Below are positions 61,702 through 64,000 of a DNA stretch of 64,000 bases, piece by piece. The translations under genes were made by a program, and so were the position numbers. Origin of the DNA: DTU072 sp050309775 (GTDB lineage: Bacteria; Bacillota; Clostridia; Christensenellales; DTU072); NCBI GenBank assembly GCA_050309775.1, contig JBNRMV010000010.1, positions 62,001 to 126,000 on the forward strand, read 5' to 3'. The notes under the pieces were generated by a model, which saw nothing but the letters and a program-made list of their open reading frames with translations, was not told the origin of the DNA and made no database searches. Every line of letters begins with the position of its first letter. Within the stretch, counting starts at the first letter, position 1.

Positions 61702-64000
61702 ATGGATATAAAAAACCTTATCGGCAAATTAACACTTGAAGAGAAATGCGCGTTGGCGTCCGGAGTCAGTTTCTGGGACACCACCCCAATACAACGGCTT
61801 GACATTCCGTCAGTCAATATGGCGGACGGACCCCACGGATTGCGTAAAGAAGTCATAAAGAGCGATGTAGCAAATGTCATGCAGGAGAGCCAGCCGGCGA
61901 CTTGTTTCCCCACGGCCGTTACGCTTGCAAGCAGCTGGGACAGACAGATTGTTGCCGAAGTAGCCGACGCCATTGCAGAGGAGTGTATTGACCAAGATGT
62001 AACCACAGTCCTAGGACCGGGAATCAACATAAAAAGAAATCCGCTGTGCGGAAGGAATTTCGAATACTTCAGCGAAGACCCATTGCTTGCAGGCGAACTG
62101 GGCGCGGCGTTTGTCAACAGCGTTCAAGCACGGGGAGTAGGCACCTCGTTGAAACACTTTGCGGCAAACTCCCAAGAATACCGCCGCCTTGTCACTTCTT
62201 CCGAAGTTGACGAAAGAGCGTTGAGAGAAATATATTTGCCGGCTTTTGAAATCACCGTAAAAAAGGCGCAACCGTACACCATAATGTGCAGCTACAACCC
62301 CATAAACGGCGTACACGCCAGCGACAACAAAAAACTTTTGACCGACATTTTGCGCGACGAGTGGGGATATGAAGGTATTGTGATATCCGACTGGGGTGCA
62401 GTCAACGACAGAATAAAAGGCATACAGGCAGGACTTGACCTTGAGATGCCCTCCAGCAACGGCGTCAACGATGATGAGATAGCGCTTGCCGTCAAGAATG
62501 GCAAGTTGGACGAAAAAGACCTTGATATTGTCGTAGAAAGATTGCTGAAATATGTAAAGAAATGCGCCGAAAACAGAGAGAAAAACGGCGGCAAAAAATG
62601 CGACTACAAAGCCCACCACAAAATAGCAAAAAAAGCTGCGGCGGCAGGCGCTGTGCTGCTGAAGAATGCGGCGGATATTTTGCCGCTAAAGGAAGATGCA
62701 AACATAGCTGTTGTCGGTTCCATGGCTAAGGTTATGCGGTATCAAGGCAGCGGCAGCAGCCGAATAAACCCCACAGAGCTTGTCAGCTTCACCGACTATC
62801 TGGACAAGATAGGCAAGAGTTATGATTATGCGCAAGGATATATTCCTGAGGGCGACGGCAGAAACAAAAAATTGCTGAAAGAAGCCGTAGAAAAAGCCAA
62901 AGGCAAAGACTATGTATTGGCATTTATCGGACTTACCGACGAATACGAGTCAGAGGGCTTTGACCGTACTCACCTTGATTTGCCTGAGGGACACAATGAG
63001 TTAATCGAAAAGCTTATTGAAGCAAACGAAAATGTCATAGTAGTGCTGTCTTGCGGTTCTCCCGTCACAATGCCGTGGCTGGGCAAAGTAAAAGGCGTGC
63101 TGAACCTTTATTTAAGCGGTCAGGCCGGCGGCGAGGCATGTTATGACCTGTTGTTTGGCAAGACCTGTCCCAGCGGCAAACTTGCAGAGACTTTCCCTCT
63201 GAGCCTTTCGGACAACCCGGCATACCTTTATTACCAAATGGGACCGCAGACGGTGGAATACAGAGAGAGCATTTTTGTCGGATATCGTTATTTTGACACC
63301 GCAAATAAAGAGGTGCTGTTCCCATTCGGCTATGGATTGTCGTACACGACTTTTGAATACAGCAACCTGACGCTTGACAAAAAGGAAATCAGCGGAAATG
63401 ACATATTGACGGTTTCGTTTGATATCAAAAACACCGGCAACTATGACGGCGCAGAAATAGCGCAAGTTTATGTAAAGGCAGCTGACAGCGAAATCTTTAG
63501 GGAAGAAAAAACTCTGCAAGGCTTTGAGAAGGTATTTTTGAAAAAAGGCGAGAAAAAGACTGTTACGGTATCGTTGGACAAGAGAGCTTTTGCTTTCTAC
63601 AATGTTGAAGAAAAGGACTGGACGGTGGAGGGAGGCAAATACGAAATACTTGTAGGCGCAGCGTCCAATGATATCAGACTTTCCGACACCGTAGAGGCAG
63701 AAAAGGTTGAGTTGCGTATTCCGGACTATAAAGAATCGGCGCCCGTATATTACAATATCGGCGCAGCAAGCAACATTCCCGACCGTCAATTTGAGGCGCT
63801 TTTGGGTCATGAGCTTGTAGAGAACAGAGCACTGAAGAAAGGCGAAATAGACTACAACTCCACGCTTGAAGATGTCAGATGTACGGCATTTGGCAGACTG
63901 GTGCGCTGGGCGGTATATACTTTTTCCGCAGTAGTTCTTCCCAAAGGCTCACCGCTTTATCTGAAAAAGATGGTCAAGATGTCATCTGTGGTTATGCCGT
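61702..64000 (+). CDS. Glycoside hydrolase family 3 beta-glucosidase-like, 3' end outside the window
   Basis: At least 766 residues, open to the window edge. The GH3 N-terminal barrel has MADGPHGLR near 40-48, KHF at 151-153 and the nucleophile Asp230 in ISDWGAVND. The (alpha/beta)6 sandwich domain and a fibronectin-III-like domain (DIKNTGNYDGAEIAQVYV, VGAASNDIRLSDTV) follow. A further C-terminal extension of at least 90 residues after the FnIII domain continues past the edge. No signal peptide, so probably cytosolic, acting on imported oligosaccharides. Confidence 0.95.
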   Translation, partial: MDIKNLIGKLTLEEKCALASGVSFWDTTPIQRLDIPSVNMADGPHGLRKEVIKSDVANVMQESQPATCFPTAVTLASSWDRQIVAEVADAIAEECIDQDVTTVLGPGINIKRNPLCGRNFEYFSEDPLLAGELGAAFVNSVQARGVGTSLKHFAANSQEYRRLVTSSEVDERALREIYLPAFEITVKKAQPYTIMCSYNPINGVHASDNKKLLTDILRDEWGYEGIVISDWGAVNDRIKGIQAGLDLEMPSSNGVNDDEIALAVKNGKLDEKDLDIVVERLLKYVKKCAENREKNGGKKCDYKAHHKIAKKAAAAGAVLLKNAADILPLKEDANIAVVGSMAKVMRYQGSGSSRINPTELVSFTDYLDKIGKSYDYAQGYIPEGDGRNKKLLKEAVEKAKGKDYVLAFIGLTDEYESEGFDRTHLDLPEGHNELIEKLIEANENVIVVLSCGSPVTMPWLGKVKGVLNLYLSGQAGGEACYDLLFGKTCPSGKLAETFPLSLSDNPAYLYYQMGPQTVEYRESIFVGYRYFDTANKEVLFPFGYGLSYTTFEYSNLTLDKKEISGNDILTVSFDIKNTGNYDGAEIAQVYVKAADSEIFREEKTLQGFEKVFLKKGEKKTVTVSLDKRAFAFYNVEEKDWTVEGGKYEILVGAASNDIRLSDTVEAEKVELRIPDYKESAPVYYNIGAASNIPDRQFEALLGHELVENRALKKGEIDYNSTLEDVRCTAFGRLVRWAVYTFSAVVLPKGSPLYLKKMVKMSSVVMP

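Overview
The window looks like chromosomal DNA of an uncultured anaerobic Firmicute, most likely class Clostridia. The evidence is moderate GC with A/T-rich intergenic regions, near-consensus sigma-A promoters (TTGACA-17-TATAAT types), strong AGGAGG ribosome binding sites, a zinc-type S14, a KOW-domain gene between map and infA, a YlbJ-type sporulation protein, DUF421/DUF4363 and bPH2 pairs, an old-yellow-enzyme/Fe-S reductase, and no respiratory genes. Enlarged S8, L17 and L24 point to one of the poorly cultured clostridial lineages (Christensenellales-like is my guess, not shown). UGA is used as a normal stop codon. I found no tRNA, rRNA, CRISPR array, insertion sequence or prophage.

Layout. 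(1) 1-1846: an SCP2-like protein and an iron-type alcohol dehydrogenase behind one promoter. (2) 1858-7452, minus strand: an export-type ABC island with one ATPase, four consecutive FtsX/MacB-like half-permeases, and at the promoter end a small secreted-protein gene whose frame is broken at two places. This is the most unusual locus in the window. (3) 7547-8089: a coiled-coil protein of unknown function. (4) 8150-24307: the complete S10-spc-alpha ribosomal protein supercluster (rpsJ to rplQ with secY, adk, map, infA, rpmJ, rpoA). It has a structured leader before rpsJ and a second promoter plus a possible pseudoknot leader before rpsM, and it ends at a strong terminator. (5) 24380-28125: a YgjP-like metalloprotease, coaX, hom and two related small membrane-anchored proteins. 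(6) 28133-36058: uvrB and uvrA, a DUF421-DUF4363 pair, a membrane protein, a dCMP deaminase and two small unknowns.

(7) 36275-41201, minus strand: guaB-guaA followed by overlapping bPH2 genes. (8) 41265-45212: GTP-type PEP carboxykinase, then a tcdA-flavoprotein pair from a promoter placed so that the mRNA should be leaderless. (9) 45209-49040, minus strand: a 2,4-dienoyl-CoA reductase-like flavoenzyme, and a two-gene operon made of an IscU/NifU-like protein and a GGGtGRT protein. (10) 49157-55656: a tightly packed lipid and lipoyl operon (PAP2 phosphatase, acyl-CoA synthetase-like enzyme, alpha/beta hydrolase, YhhN lysoplasmalogenase-like protein, lipoate-protein ligase, dihydrolipoyl dehydrogenase). 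(11) 55676-60006: the glycine cleavage operon gcvT-gcvH-gcvPA-gcvPB, whose terminator lies inside the convergent ylbJ gene. (12) 59914-64000: ylbJ, a membrane protein and a GH3 glycosidase cut by the window end.

How the parts fit: lplA and lpdA directly upstream of gcvTHP supply the lipoylation and L-protein functions of glycine cleavage. The translation genes form one near-continuous coupled unit. Several isolated genes appear to be read from leaderless mRNAs. Main candidates for something undescribed are the four-permease ABC island with its decayed secreted partner, the rpsM leader, the YhhN-centred lipid cluster and the IscU-like/GGGtGRT pair.
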